NCBI GenBank assembly: GCA_051878835.1
Contig: JBJEKW010000009.1
Span: 1 to 20,820 of the forward strand
Direction: 5' to 3'
Length of the DNA: 20,820 nt
DNA from: Olsenella_K sp051878835
GTDB lineage: Bacteria > Actinomycetota > Coriobacteriia > Coriobacteriales > Atopobiaceae
Shown: positions 1 to 5,944 of the stretch, one piece after another
Layout of the letters: each line of letters starts with the position of its first letter
How positions within the stretch are numbered: position 1 is the stretch's first letter
Program-made: the position numbers and the translations under genes
The notes under the pieces: generated by a model
What the model was told of the DNA's origin: nothing
What the model saw: only the letters and a program-made list of their open reading frames with translations
Databases searched by the model: none

Positions 1-368
1 CCCGCCTTCACGTGCTGGCCACGCTCGACGAACATGCGGAAGCCGTCGCCCTTCATCTCGACGGTGTCGATGCCCACGTGGATGAGGACCTCGACGTCGT
101 CGTCGCTCATGAAGCCGACCGCGTGGGGCATGCCGGCCGTGATGGAGCCGGACACGGGAGCGTACACGACGCCCTCGTTCGGCCAGATTCCAACGGCTTT
201 GCCCATGGCGCCAGAGGCAAACACGGGATCAGGGATGTCCTCCATGGCAACAAGCTTGCCGGCCACGGGCGCGCTGACAGAATCGGCCGAGGCGGTAACC
301 TCGATGTCGGCAGGCTTGGCGGGCTTTGCGGACTCAGCCTTCTTCTTGAACCTATCAAAAAGACCCAT
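1..368 (-). CDS. crr: PTS glucose-type IIA component (partial, 3' end off the window)
   Basis: Phosphocarrier domain of the sugar phosphotransferase system. It takes phosphate from HPr and passes it to a membrane IIB/IIC sugar permease, and in many bacteria it also signals sugar status. The first 122 codons are visible, beginning MGLFDRFKKK, and the frame stays open to the window edge. The Ala/Val-rich start of the beta-sandwich (SVSAPVAGKLVAMEDIPDPVF, about residues 30-50) and the two family histidines are seen: H82 in the PHAVGF context and the phosphorylated H97 in LIHVGIDTVEMKGDGF. This matches E. coli IIA(Glc) His75/His90 spacing. The start ATG has a good Shine-Dalgarno (AAAGGAG, about 7 nt upstream). 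It appears to be a stand-alone IIA rather than the tail of a IICBA fusion, because the start is preceded by a 5' region with its own promoter-like element. The symbol crr is by similarity; a PtsG-independent paralogue is possible. Confidence 0.88.
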   Translation of the reverse strand, partial: MGLFDRFKKKAESAKPAKPADIEVTASADSVSAPVAGKLVAMEDIPDPVFASGAMGKAVGIWPNEGVVYAPVSGSITAGMPHAVGFMSDDDVEVLIHVGIDTVEMKGDGFRMFVERGQHVKA

Positions 369-428
369 GAGAGACTCCTTTTGTCAGAATGACCTCAAGC
401 TACGCATGTGGAAATACGCTTATGAATC

Positions 429-437
429 ATAGTAGCA
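429..437 (-). promoter_or_regulatory. Extended -10 promoter element for the IIA gene
   Basis: On the minus strand this reads TGCTACTAT, a TGn-extended -10 hexamer, about 60 nt upstream of the IIA start codon. It has the same TGCTA start as the rnpB promoter in this window (TGCTACAAT). No good -35 hexamer lies 17-18 nt upstream; that position is occupied by a dyad (438-468). This is inferred from sequence only. Confidence 0.45.
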
Positions 438-468
438 GGTAAGACCCCTAGGAATAGGGCACATTACC
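438..468. promoter_or_regulatory. Two-shell dyad overlapping the -35 region of the IIA gene
   Basis: An inner inverted repeat CCCTA/TAGGG (446-450 and 455-459, 4-nt centre) sits inside an outer one GGTAA/TTACC (438-442 and 464-468). It lies directly upstream of the extended -10 element, where a regulator would bind to control the promoter. It could also form a hairpin in RNA, but it lies upstream of the predicted start of transcription, so a DNA operator is the better reading. The regulator is unknown. Confidence 0.4.
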
Positions 469-530
469 AAACATTTGGCCAGTCAAGCACGGCACTACCA
501 GCAGGCCGCACGAAATCGGATACCGCCAAG

Positions 531-548
531 AAAAACGGCACCTTGCCG
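531..548 (-). terminator. Intrinsic terminator of rnpB
   Basis: On the minus strand a 5-bp stem CGGCA/TGCCG with a 3-nt loop is followed at once by five Ts (the A run at 531-535 on the plus strand). It lies about 30 nt beyond the 3' end of the RNase P RNA and would end its primary transcript. An alternative longer pairing with flanking CGCCA/TGGCG is possible. Confidence 0.7.
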
Positions 549-578
549 CGCTGGCGGACGCATGAACACCCGTAGGGG

Positions 579-942
579 TGCGAAGTGGGCCTATGAGCCG
601 GGTTCTGTCGAGGACGATCATTTATCTACTGACGCCGTTGCCGACGCCCTCTAGCGCGCAACCCGAGCGCGGTGCGGGCCACACCATAGCGCTCCTATTT
701 GCGTTTGCTCCGGAAGGGGCTTGCCAAGCCGCCGTATCGCTACGACGCTGGTGGTCTCTTACACCACCGTTTCAGCTTTTCTCTGACCTGCATGCGCAGG
801 CAGTGGGAGTCTTCTTTTCTGCGGCGCTTTCCGTCGGGTCACCCCGCCTGGCCGTTAGCCAGCTTCCTGCCCTGTGGAGCCCGGACTTTCCTCATGGCCG
901 TCCGTTGCCGGATGGCCCCGCGATCGTCTGGCCCACTTCGCA
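579..942 (-). ncRNA. rnpB: RNase P RNA, type A
   Basis: Catalytic RNA of ribonuclease P, which removes 5' leaders from tRNA precursors together with the RnpA protein. Read on the minus strand, the conserved core is clear: GAGGAAAGTCCGGGCTCCAC (P4/J region near the 5' end), the GGGGTGACCCG segment, AGAAAAGAAGAC, and the 3' conserved ACAGAACCCGGCTCATAGGC. The P1 helix closes the molecule exactly, as 930-942 pairs with 579-591 (13 bp with no mismatch), which fixes both ends to within a few bases and gives about 364 nt. An open reading frame over this segment is spurious. The gene follows the ECF ATPase gene closely but has its own promoter and terminator. Confidence 0.97.
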
Positions 943-948
943 GGAGCG

Positions 949-957
949 ATTGTAGCA
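949..957 (-). promoter_or_regulatory. Extended -10 promoter of rnpB
   Basis: The minus strand reads TGCTACAAT. Its TACAAT hexamer is followed by 6-7 nt before the first base of the P1 helix at about 942, which is the right distance for a start of transcription. The -35 region falls at the stop codon of the upstream ATPase gene (971-973) and is weak, as expected for an extended -10 promoter. Confidence 0.7.
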
Positions 958-970
958 CGCCAGGCACGAA

Positions 971-1786
971 CTACACGCGATGCGGGCAAAGCTGACGGTA
1001 TCGCTGCACGAACTCGTCAGGGGTCAAGAAGACCTCGTCGAAGCCCAGAGCGTGACAGAGCTGCGTGGTGGTGGGCTGCTCCAGATGTGCGCGGTTCAGA
1101 ACGTCGGTGTGAGCGAACGCCCGCCTAGGCGTCGCGTCCATGAGCACGCTGCCCTGCGCCATGACCACCATGCGGTCAAACGTCCGCGCGACGAAGTCCA
1201 TGTCGTGCAGGATCGAGATGACGACCTTGTGCTCGCGACGCAGGTCCTTGATGAGGCCCTCCAGCACCTGCTTTCCGTGCATGTCCTGGGCAATCGTCGG
1301 CTCGTCCAGGATGATCACGCCCGTGTCCATGGCCAGGATCGCCGCCACCGACACCATCTTTCGGTCGGACAGCCCCAGGTCGTAGGGGTTCGTGCGCTCG
1401 CTGCCGGAAAGCCCCACGCGCTCCAGCGCGTCCATGGCATGCTCCTTGGCCTCGTCGTGCGCCATGCCAATCTGCAGGGGCCCGAACATGACCTCGTCCA
1501 GCACCGTGTTCTTGAATATCTGGTCGTTGGGGTTCTGGAACACCAGGCCGACGTCCCTTGCCAGGTCGGCCACGGACGTGTCTGCAATATCGTGTCCGTC
1601 CAGAAGAACGCTGCCGGATGTGGGGCGCAAAAGCCCCTTCAACAGCTTTACCAGCGTGGTCTTTCCTGCGCCGTTCTGTCCCACGATGGCACAGGAGCGC
1701 TCGTCGAACGTCAGGTTCACACCATGCAGCACCTCGACGTCAGGCGTGTAGCCAAAGTGCAGGTCCCGGACTTCCATCTGGCTCAT
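971..1786 (-). CDS. ecfA: ECF transporter ATPase with degenerate signature motif
   Basis: One of two nucleotide-binding subunits that drive an energy-coupling factor (ECF) vitamin or metal importer from the cytoplasmic face. In its 271 residues, Walker A is GQNGAGKTT (36-44), the Q-loop VFQNPNDQ (82-89), Walker B with catalytic Glu IILDEPT (158-164, E162) and the switch His ISILHDM (H194). The ABC signature is not LSGGQ but LGLSD (137-141), followed by RKMVSVAAI, and the D-loop is IAQD. Its start overlaps the stop of the neighbouring ATPase gene by 4 nt (ATGA), a sign of coupled translation. ECF modules normally pair two different ATPases, and the composite site using this subunit's signature may be weak. 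I could not decide which of the pair is EcfA1 or EcfA2. Last gene of the operon, ending 29 nt before the start of rnpB. Confidence 0.93.
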   Translation of the reverse strand: MSQMEVRDLHFGYTPDVEVLHGVNLTFDERSCAIVGQNGAGKTTLVKLLKGLLRPTSGSVLLDGHDIADTSVADLARDVGLVFQNPNDQIFKNTVLDEVMFGPLQIGMAHDEAKEHAMDALERVGLSGSERTNPYDLGLSDRKMVSVAAILAMDTGVIILDEPTIAQDMHGKQVLEGLIKDLRREHKVVISILHDMDFVARTFDRMVVMAQGSVLMDATPRRAFAHTDVLNRAHLEQPTTTQLCHALGFDEVFLTPDEFVQRYRQLCPHRV

Positions 1787-2715
1787 GAGCGGGGTCCCTC
1801 CTCTGTCTGTGATGCGTCTGCCGACTGGACATCCAACGGTCGCGCGTTGGCGACCCCGGGGTTTGGGCCGGCTGGCTCAGCCATGCGGTCCAGGAGCGCC
1901 CTCGTGTCCTCCAGCGTGACGGGATAGGTGCCGTCAGGCAGGCTGACGCCCAGCTGCCGGCAAATCTGGGTGTATGTGGGTGCCGCGACGCCATGCTGTT
2001 CCAGGTCGTCCCTGGAGAACACCTGGCGCGGCGTGTCGAAGGCAACCAGCTTCCCGTCGTCCAGCAGCATGACCCGGTCGCTGTACCTCGCGATCTGCTC
2101 GACCTTGTGCTCCACCATGATGACGGTCTTTCCCTGGTCCTTCAGGGTTCGGACCGCCTGGAACACCTCGCTGGAGCCCTGCGGGTCCAGCTGCGACGTT
2201 GGCTCGTCCAACACGATGACCTCCGGCTGCATCACCAGGATGCCCGCTAGGGCCATGCGCTGCATCTGGCCACCCGAGAGGTCGTACGGGGCGCGGTCGG
2301 CCAGCTGCGCTATGTCCAGGAGCTCCATTGCGTCATCTATGCGCCGGCGCATCTGCAAGGCGGGCACGCCCAGGTTCTCCAGGCCGAAGGCAATCTCCTC
2401 GTACACCGTCAGCTTTGAGCCCGTGACCTGGTTGAAGGGGTTCTGGAACACCAGCCCCACCTTGCGGCAGAGCTCGTCGTACGACGAGTCCTTCACGTTC
2501 GTGCCGTCCACGGTAACGCTGCCGCCGTAGGTGCCGTGGTAGAAGTTGGGCACCAGGCCCAAAAGCGCCTGGCACAGGGTGGACTTGCCCGCACCGCTGC
2601 GACCGATGACGCCCACGAACTCCCCCTCGTGAATCTGGCAGTCGATGCGGTCCAGCGCCAGGTGCTTCGTCTCGGGATAGCGGTAGCGCAGGTTCTGGAT
2701 GACTATTTCGGCCAT
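1783..2715 (-). CDS. ecfA: ECF transporter ATPase with canonical motifs
   Basis: Second ATP-binding subunit of the ECF module; it hydrolyses ATP to power substrate release by toppling of the S component. Its 310 residues show Walker A GRSGAGKST (38-46), Q-loop VFQNPFNQV, canonical signature LSGGQ (146-150), Walker B VIVLDEPT (D170, E171) and switch His H203 in MVEHKVEQIA. It carries about 30 residues beyond the usual ECF ATPase length, with an Ala/Pro/Asp-rich end. The start codon lies within the end of ecfT (13-nt overlap), and its stop overlaps the next ATPase gene by 4 nt, so the three energy-coupling genes are tightly coupled. Confidence 0.94.
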   Translation of the reverse strand: MAEIVIQNLRYRYPETKHLALDRIDCQIHEGEFVGVIGRSGAGKSTLCQALLGLVPNFYHGTYGGSVTVDGTNVKDSSYDELCRKVGLVFQNPFNQVTGSKLTVYEEIAFGLENLGVPALQMRRRIDDAMELLDIAQLADRAPYDLSGGQMQRMALAGILVMQPEVIVLDEPTSQLDPQGSSEVFQAVRTLKDQGKTVIMVEHKVEQIARYSDRVMLLDDGKLVAFDTPRQVFSRDDLEQHGVAAPTYTQICRQLGVSLPDGTYPVTLEDTRALLDRMAEPAGPNPGVANARPLDVQSADASQTEEGPRS

Positions 2716-3497
2716 ACGGACACCCCCATGGTCAGGGCAACGCGAGCCACAACGGAGAGTACGAACACGACGAGCAGCGCCACCCTGACCGGCGCGTCCG
2801 CACGGCTGGGAACGAACTCGTTCAGGAACGTCTTTGGCTCCTTCGAGCTGAAGCCTCGCACCTCAAGGGCGATGGACCTCTCGCGCGTGTCGGTGAACGA
2901 GCTCATGATGACCGGCGATATCAGCGGCAGGAAGGCCTTTATCCTGGTGCCCAGGCTGCCCTCCGTGCGCATGCCACGGCTGCGCTGCGCGTCGGCAATG
3001 GTGGAAGTGCGCTCGGTCATCTGCGGGATGATCTGGAACAGCGAGACAAAGACATAGCCCAGCCTGGGCGAGGCTCCCCTGCGGACCATGGCCTGCATCA
3101 TGTCGGATGGCTTTGTGGTCAAGACGAACACGCAGAAGCAGAACACGATGTTCAGGACGTTCAGCAGGATGCCGATGGAGTACTCGAAGCCCTCCTTGCG
3201 GGCGACCAGGGGCCCAAGTCTGAACAGCTCGGTGTAGGCACCGCCGCGAAAGAACGTCTGGATGACGACAACTGTCAGAAGGACGAAGCCGGAGACAGCC
3301 ACGATGGGCTTGGTCTTTGCCAGCACCCCGGACGTCGCCAGGAGGACGACGCTCAGGGCGATGAACGCCACATAGGACGGGCGCAGACCCAGCAGCAGGG
3401 GCACGCAGATGGCCACCACGACGTAGACCAGCTTTGTCAGCGGCGATAACCCGTTTAAAAACGAGTGCTTCTCCTCGTACAGGCTGATGCTCTTCAT
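2703..3497 (-). CDS. ecfT: ECF transporter transmembrane coupling protein EcfT
   Basis: Membrane scaffold of the ECF transporter that links the two ATPases to the substrate-binding S component. Its 264 residues begin MKSISLYEEKHSFLNG, with several hydrophobic membrane segments (for example LVYVVVAICVPLLLGL, FIALSVVLLATSGV, VAVSGFVLLTVVVI and IGILLNVLNIVFCFCVFVLT). The cytoplasmic coupling region has two Arg-Gly motifs, QRSRGMRTEG and LEVRGFSSKE, which in this family sit in the coupling helices that dock into the ATPase grooves. A GGGAGG Shine-Dalgarno lies 8 nt before the ATG. It follows the S-component gene by 76 nt, in which no clear terminator is seen. Confidence 0.93.
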   Translation of the reverse strand: MKSISLYEEKHSFLNGLSPLTKLVYVVVAICVPLLLGLRPSYVAFIALSVVLLATSGVLAKTKPIVAVSGFVLLTVVVIQTFFRGGAYTELFRLGPLVARKEGFEYSIGILLNVLNIVFCFCVFVLTTKPSDMMQAMVRRGASPRLGYVFVSLFQIIPQMTERTSTIADAQRSRGMRTEGSLGTRIKAFLPLISPVIMSSFTDTRERSIALEVRGFSSKEPKTFLNEFVPSRADAPVRVALLVVFVLSVVARVALTMGVSVWPK

Positions 3498-3573
3498 GCG
3501 AAGGTCCTCCCTGCCCCATCAGGCCGCGTCTGCCACCCGTCCATTTTAGTAGCGTATGTGCGCCAGCGGCACG

Positions 3574-4176
3574 CTAGTCGTCGAAGGTCTCGTCCTTCGC
3601 CTGGTACAGCGTGACCAGGCTGCGGGGCAGCACCTTGTAGATTCCGGCGACGATAAAGAGGACCACGATCTTGTCGGGGAGGTCAACGATGAGCTCGTCG
3701 ACAGCAGACGCCAGGAAGCCCTGAGAACCCATGGCGGCAAACACCGCGTCACCCCAGACGTTGCCCGTGGAGCCACCCCAGAAGATCATGTTCAGCGGGG
3801 TCGAGATGACGATGGCCACCAGGCCAGCCAGAAGGCCGGTCAGAAGGATGCCAGGCCACTTCTGCAGACGGCCATGCCAGGCCATGAGGCCCACGACGAT
3901 GCCGATACCCGCCTGCGTAATTCCGTACACGGTGGAGATGGGGTCCATCGTGAGGCCATAGATGACGTTCGTCAGGAAGCCCGCCAGGGCACCGACGATG
4001 GGGCCGGCTAGGCAGGCTGACAGGCAGGTTCCGATGGAGTCCAGCCAAAGGGGCAGCTTCAGCATGCTGGCGAAGAGCTTACCGACGTAGTTGATACCGA
4101 TGGCGGCAGGTATCAGCACCAAAGACGCCGTGCTAAGGTGTAGCGACCAGGGACTTCCAGATTGAGACTTCGACAT
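3574..4176 (-). CDS. ECF transporter S component, substrate unknown
   Basis: Membrane substrate-binding subunit of an ECF importer. It is a 200-residue hydrophobic protein with about six membrane segments, starting MSKSQSGSPW. The segment from LPLWLDSIGTCLSACLAGP through GALAGFLTNVIYGLTMDPIS resembles S components usually annotated only as 'ECF transporter S component'; I cannot name the vitamin or metal. The reading frame continues upstream to an ATG at 4278, but that adds a Cys/Arg/Trp-rich stretch unlike an S component. The ATG at 4176 follows a GGAAGGGAAGG purine run, so I chose it. It heads the operon S-T-A-A. Being encoded with its own T and A subunits suggests a dedicated transporter, though the module may also serve other S components elsewhere. 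Confidence 0.85.
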   Translation of the reverse strand: MSKSQSGSPWSLHLSTASLVLIPAAIGINYVGKLFASMLKLPLWLDSIGTCLSACLAGPIVGALAGFLTNVIYGLTMDPISTVYGITQAGIGIVVGLMAWHGRLQKWPGILLTGLLAGLVAIVISTPLNMIFWGGSTGNVWGDAVFAAMGSQGFLASAVDELIVDLPDKIVVLFIVAGIYKVLPRSLVTLYQAKDETFDD

Positions 4177-4424
4177 GTGCCCTTCCCTTCCTCGTACCTT
4201 CCACCTGAAGGCTTGGAACCATGGTAGCCTTGGCAGCCAACGAAAACAGCCACTTCGTTGATACTTTCTACACAGCATTTAACGCACGCGGAAAACAGTC
4301 CTCCTTTCGCCAATAAATGTGTATAGCAACCGGTAGCACCTGAATAGTGCTGGCCTGACTTGTAGAGCCAAGACTCCCGCGGGGCTCCTCGCGCGCCGTC
4401 ACCAAGATATTAAGAACATCTGTT
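4177..4424 (-). promoter_or_regulatory. Long structured 5' leader of the ECF operon
   Basis: From the predicted start of transcription (about 4424) to the S-component ATG is about 248 nt, with several stem-loops on the minus strand: GAGCC/GGCTC (4365-4369 with 4383-4387), AGCAC/GTGCT (4335-4339 with 4347-4351), a perfect 7-bp CAACGAA/TTCGTTG (4238-4244 with 4254-4260) and AAGGCT/AGCCTT (4208-4213 with 4226-4231), the last ending about 20 nt before the ribosome-binding site. S-component genes are often controlled by riboswitches. I looked for TPP, FMN, cobalamin, preQ1 and THF consensus elements and recognised none. A free AAAGGAGG (4300-4307) sits in the middle without a convincing gene. Confidence 0.4.
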
Positions 4425-4426
4425 CG
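4413..4426. promoter_or_regulatory. LexA (SOS) box 1
   Basis: GAACATCTGTTC (4414-4425) fits the Gram-positive/actinobacterial LexA operator GAAC-N4-GTTC, with a 12-bp palindrome (arms GAACA/TGTTC). It covers the predicted transcription start of the leftward ECF operon, so a bound LexA would block it. It is 106 nt upstream of the radical SAM start codon and could also act on that gene. Confidence 0.7.
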
Positions 4427-4430
4427 TCAC

Positions 4431-4460
4431 AGTATACAAACAATTGTTCCCTCGTGTCTA
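4431..4460 (-). promoter_or_regulatory. Predicted sigma70-type promoter of the ECF operon
   Basis: Read on the minus strand: -35 TAGACA (4455-4460, 5 of 6 to TTGACA), an 18-nt spacer, and -10 TATACT (4431-4436, 5 of 6 to TATAAT). Start of transcription would be near 4424, inside LexA box 1. A weaker LexA-like site lies in the spacer. Confidence 0.55.
4437..4450. promoter_or_regulatory. Weak LexA-like box
   Basis: CAAACAATTGTTCC differs from GAAC-N4-GTTC by one base in the left arm and contains the 10-bp palindrome AACAATTGTT. It falls inside the spacer of the leftward promoter. It may be a third, lower-affinity LexA site or an unrelated operator. Confidence 0.35.
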
Positions 4461-4480
4461 TACCTGTCCCGCAAATCGGT

Positions 4481-4486
4481 TACACT
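4481..4486 (+). promoter_or_regulatory. Possible -10 element for the radical SAM gene
   Basis: TACACT, 4 of 6 to consensus, would start transcription near 4493, inside LexA box 2. No convincing -35 hexamer is present at 16-19 nt, so this is weak by itself. The position relative to the SOS box is the main support. Confidence 0.3.
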
Positions 4487-4488
4487 TG

Positions 4489-4504
4489 ACGAACAGAAGT
4501 TCGT
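4489..4504. promoter_or_regulatory. LexA (SOS) box 2
   Basis: ACGAACAGAAGTTCGT has perfect 6-bp arms around a 4-nt centre and contains the LexA core GAAC-N4-GTTC. It ends 15 nt before the start codon of the radical SAM gene, just before its Shine-Dalgarno (GGGAGG, 4506-4511). This is the usual place for LexA repression of a DNA-damage-induced gene. Confidence 0.78.
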
Positions 4505-4519
4505 TGGGAGGCATCCACG

Positions 4520-5944
4520 ATGGACACCCTGACAAAACTTGGAATCCTTGCCGAGGCCGCGCGCTTCGACGCGGCCTGCACCTCCTCGGGGGTGCAGCGC
4601 AGCGCTGTGCCCGACATGCTGGGCGTCGCCAGCAGGGGCGGCATCTGTCACTCGTTTACCGCGGACGGGCGCTGCATCACCCTGCTGAAGGTGCTCATGA
4701 GCAATGCCTGCAGCTACGACTGCGCCTACTGCGTAAACCGGCGCTCCGCATCGTGCCCCAGGGCCACGTTTTCTCCGCGCGAGCTGGCAGAGCTCACCGT
4801 AGACTTCTACAAGCGCAACTACATCGAGGGCCTGTTCCTCTCCAGCGGCGTGCTGGGAACACCCGACAACACCACCGAGCACATGATCGAGTGCCTTCGC
4901 ATCTTGAGGCAGGAGCTCAGGTTCAACGGCTACGTTCATGCGAAGGTGATACCCCAGACCTCCCCCGAGCTGGTGGACCAGCTGGGCAGGTTGGCCGACC
5001 GCCTCTCGGTGAACCTGGAGCTGCCCAGCGCGCATTCGCTGCAGCTGCTATGCCCCGACAAGGACGCAAAGGGCATCACGCATCCCATGGCGCAGATCGC
5101 CCGCACCAGAAGCCAGGAGGAGCACCTGCTGAAGGAGGCCCGCGCCAAGCGACGAAAGGGACGCACCACCTTGCACGCCGGCTCCGAGGTATCCCCAGGG
5201 GGTCCGGCCCACCCATCCTCTGTCGCAGGCAGCTCCTCCCAGGGCATCCTGCCGTCTGGTGCGGCCCCCATTGAAGCCACCGGCACGGGTGCGGGGGCGC
5301 ATGGGCTGTCCAGGCGCTTTGCCCCCGCAGGGCAGTCGACGCAGCTCATCATCGGCGCCACGCCGGAGGACGACAACCACATCCTGAAGCTCTCTAAGTC
5401 CCTGTATCGAACGTATGGCATGAAGCGCGTGTTCTTCTCGGCCTATGTGCCCATGATGGACGACCAGAGGCTCCCCTCCTCCGAGACGCCGGTCCCCCTG
5501 CGTCGCGAGCATCGGCTGTACCAGGCCGACTGGCTGATGCGCTTCTACTCGTTCGACGCCGACGAGCTGGTGTCGCCCGAGGCACCGTGGCTTGACCTGG
5601 AGCTGGACCCAAAGATGGCATGGGCGCTGTCGCATCTGGACCAGTTCCCCGTGGAGATCATGGATGCACCCAGAAAGACCCTTCTGCGAGTTCCCGGCAT
5701 TGGCCCCGCCGGAGCCAGAAAGATCATCTCCGCGCGAAAGACGGGCACGCTGACCATGGAGGACCTCGTGCGCATGCGCATAGTCGTCAGCAGGGCTCGC
5801 TACTTCATCACGTGCAACGGACGGCGAGACCCGGGAGCTCCCCTGGACTACGAGCTCATTCGAGGCAGGATGGTGGCAGATGCCCAATCGACCGCATACA
5901 ACCGCAGACAGAACGCCAACTCCAGCCAGCTCAGCCTGTTCTAG
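4520..5944 (+). CDS. Radical SAM protein of the putative DNA modification/repair family, with C-terminal clamp-binding peptide
   Basis: A 474-residue protein. Early in the chain GGICHSFTADGRCITLLKVL leads into the radical SAM cluster motif CSYDCAYC (C64, C68, C71), which would hold a 4Fe-4S cluster that splits S-adenosylmethionine. Conserved family stretches follow: VNRRSASCPRATFSP, YIEGLFLSSGV, VNLELPS, FAPAGQSTQLIIGATPE and LREHRLYQADWLMRFY. Near the end is a helix-hairpin-helix DNA-binding motif, LLRVPGIGPAGARKII (388-403), then ARYFITCNG. This is the family (TIGR03916-like, by my recollection) that is almost always paired with a DUF4130 or uracil-DNA-glycosylase-linked partner; its reaction is unknown. 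Residues about 209-262 are a Gly/Ser/Pro-rich insertion. The last five residues, QLSLF, match the bacterial beta-clamp binding consensus QL(S/D)LF. The ATG has GGGAGG 8 nt upstream and a LexA box just before that. Confidence 0.92.
   Translation: MDTLTKLGILAEAARFDAACTSSGVQRSAVPDMLGVASRGGICHSFTADGRCITLLKVLMSNACSYDCAYCVNRRSASCPRATFSPRELAELTVDFYKRNYIEGLFLSSGVLGTPDNTTEHMIECLRILRQELRFNGYVHAKVIPQTSPELVDQLGRLADRLSVNLELPSAHSLQLLCPDKDAKGITHPMAQIARTRSQEEHLLKEARAKRRKGRTTLHAGSEVSPGGPAHPSSVAGSSSQGILPSGAAPIEATGTGAGAHGLSRRFAPAGQSTQLIIGATPEDDNHILKLSKSLYRTYGMKRVFFSAYVPMMDDQRLPSSETPVPLRREHRLYQADWLMRFYSFDADELVSPEAPWLDLELDPKMAWALSHLDQFPVEIMDAPRKTLLRVPGIGPAGARKIISARKTGTLTMEDLVRMRIVVSRARYFITCNGRRDPGAPLDYELIRGRMVADAQSTAYNRRQNANSSQLSLF

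Noticed and set aside
12..432. Plus-strand open frames over the IIA gene
   Set aside because: The minus strand carries a clear IIA(Glc) protein with both histidines; the plus frames are shadows.
578..1128. Plus-strand open frames around 578-1128
   Set aside because: They overlie rnpB and the end of the ATPase gene; the RNA has conserved core sequence and a perfect P1 helix.
4177..4278. N-terminal extension of the S component to ATG 4278
   Set aside because: Adds a Cys/Arg/Trp-rich stretch unlike the family, overlaps leader hairpins, and the Shine-Dalgarno is 21 nt away.
4113..4313. 66-residue minus-strand frame starting at TTG 4313 near the orphan Shine-Dalgarno
   Set aside because: The start codon lies upstream of the AGGAGG rather than after it, the product has no recognisable features and it runs into the S-component gene.
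4486..4491. TTGACG as a -35 for the radical SAM gene
   Set aside because: A matching -10 would fall at the ribosome-binding site with no room for a leader before the ATG at 4520.
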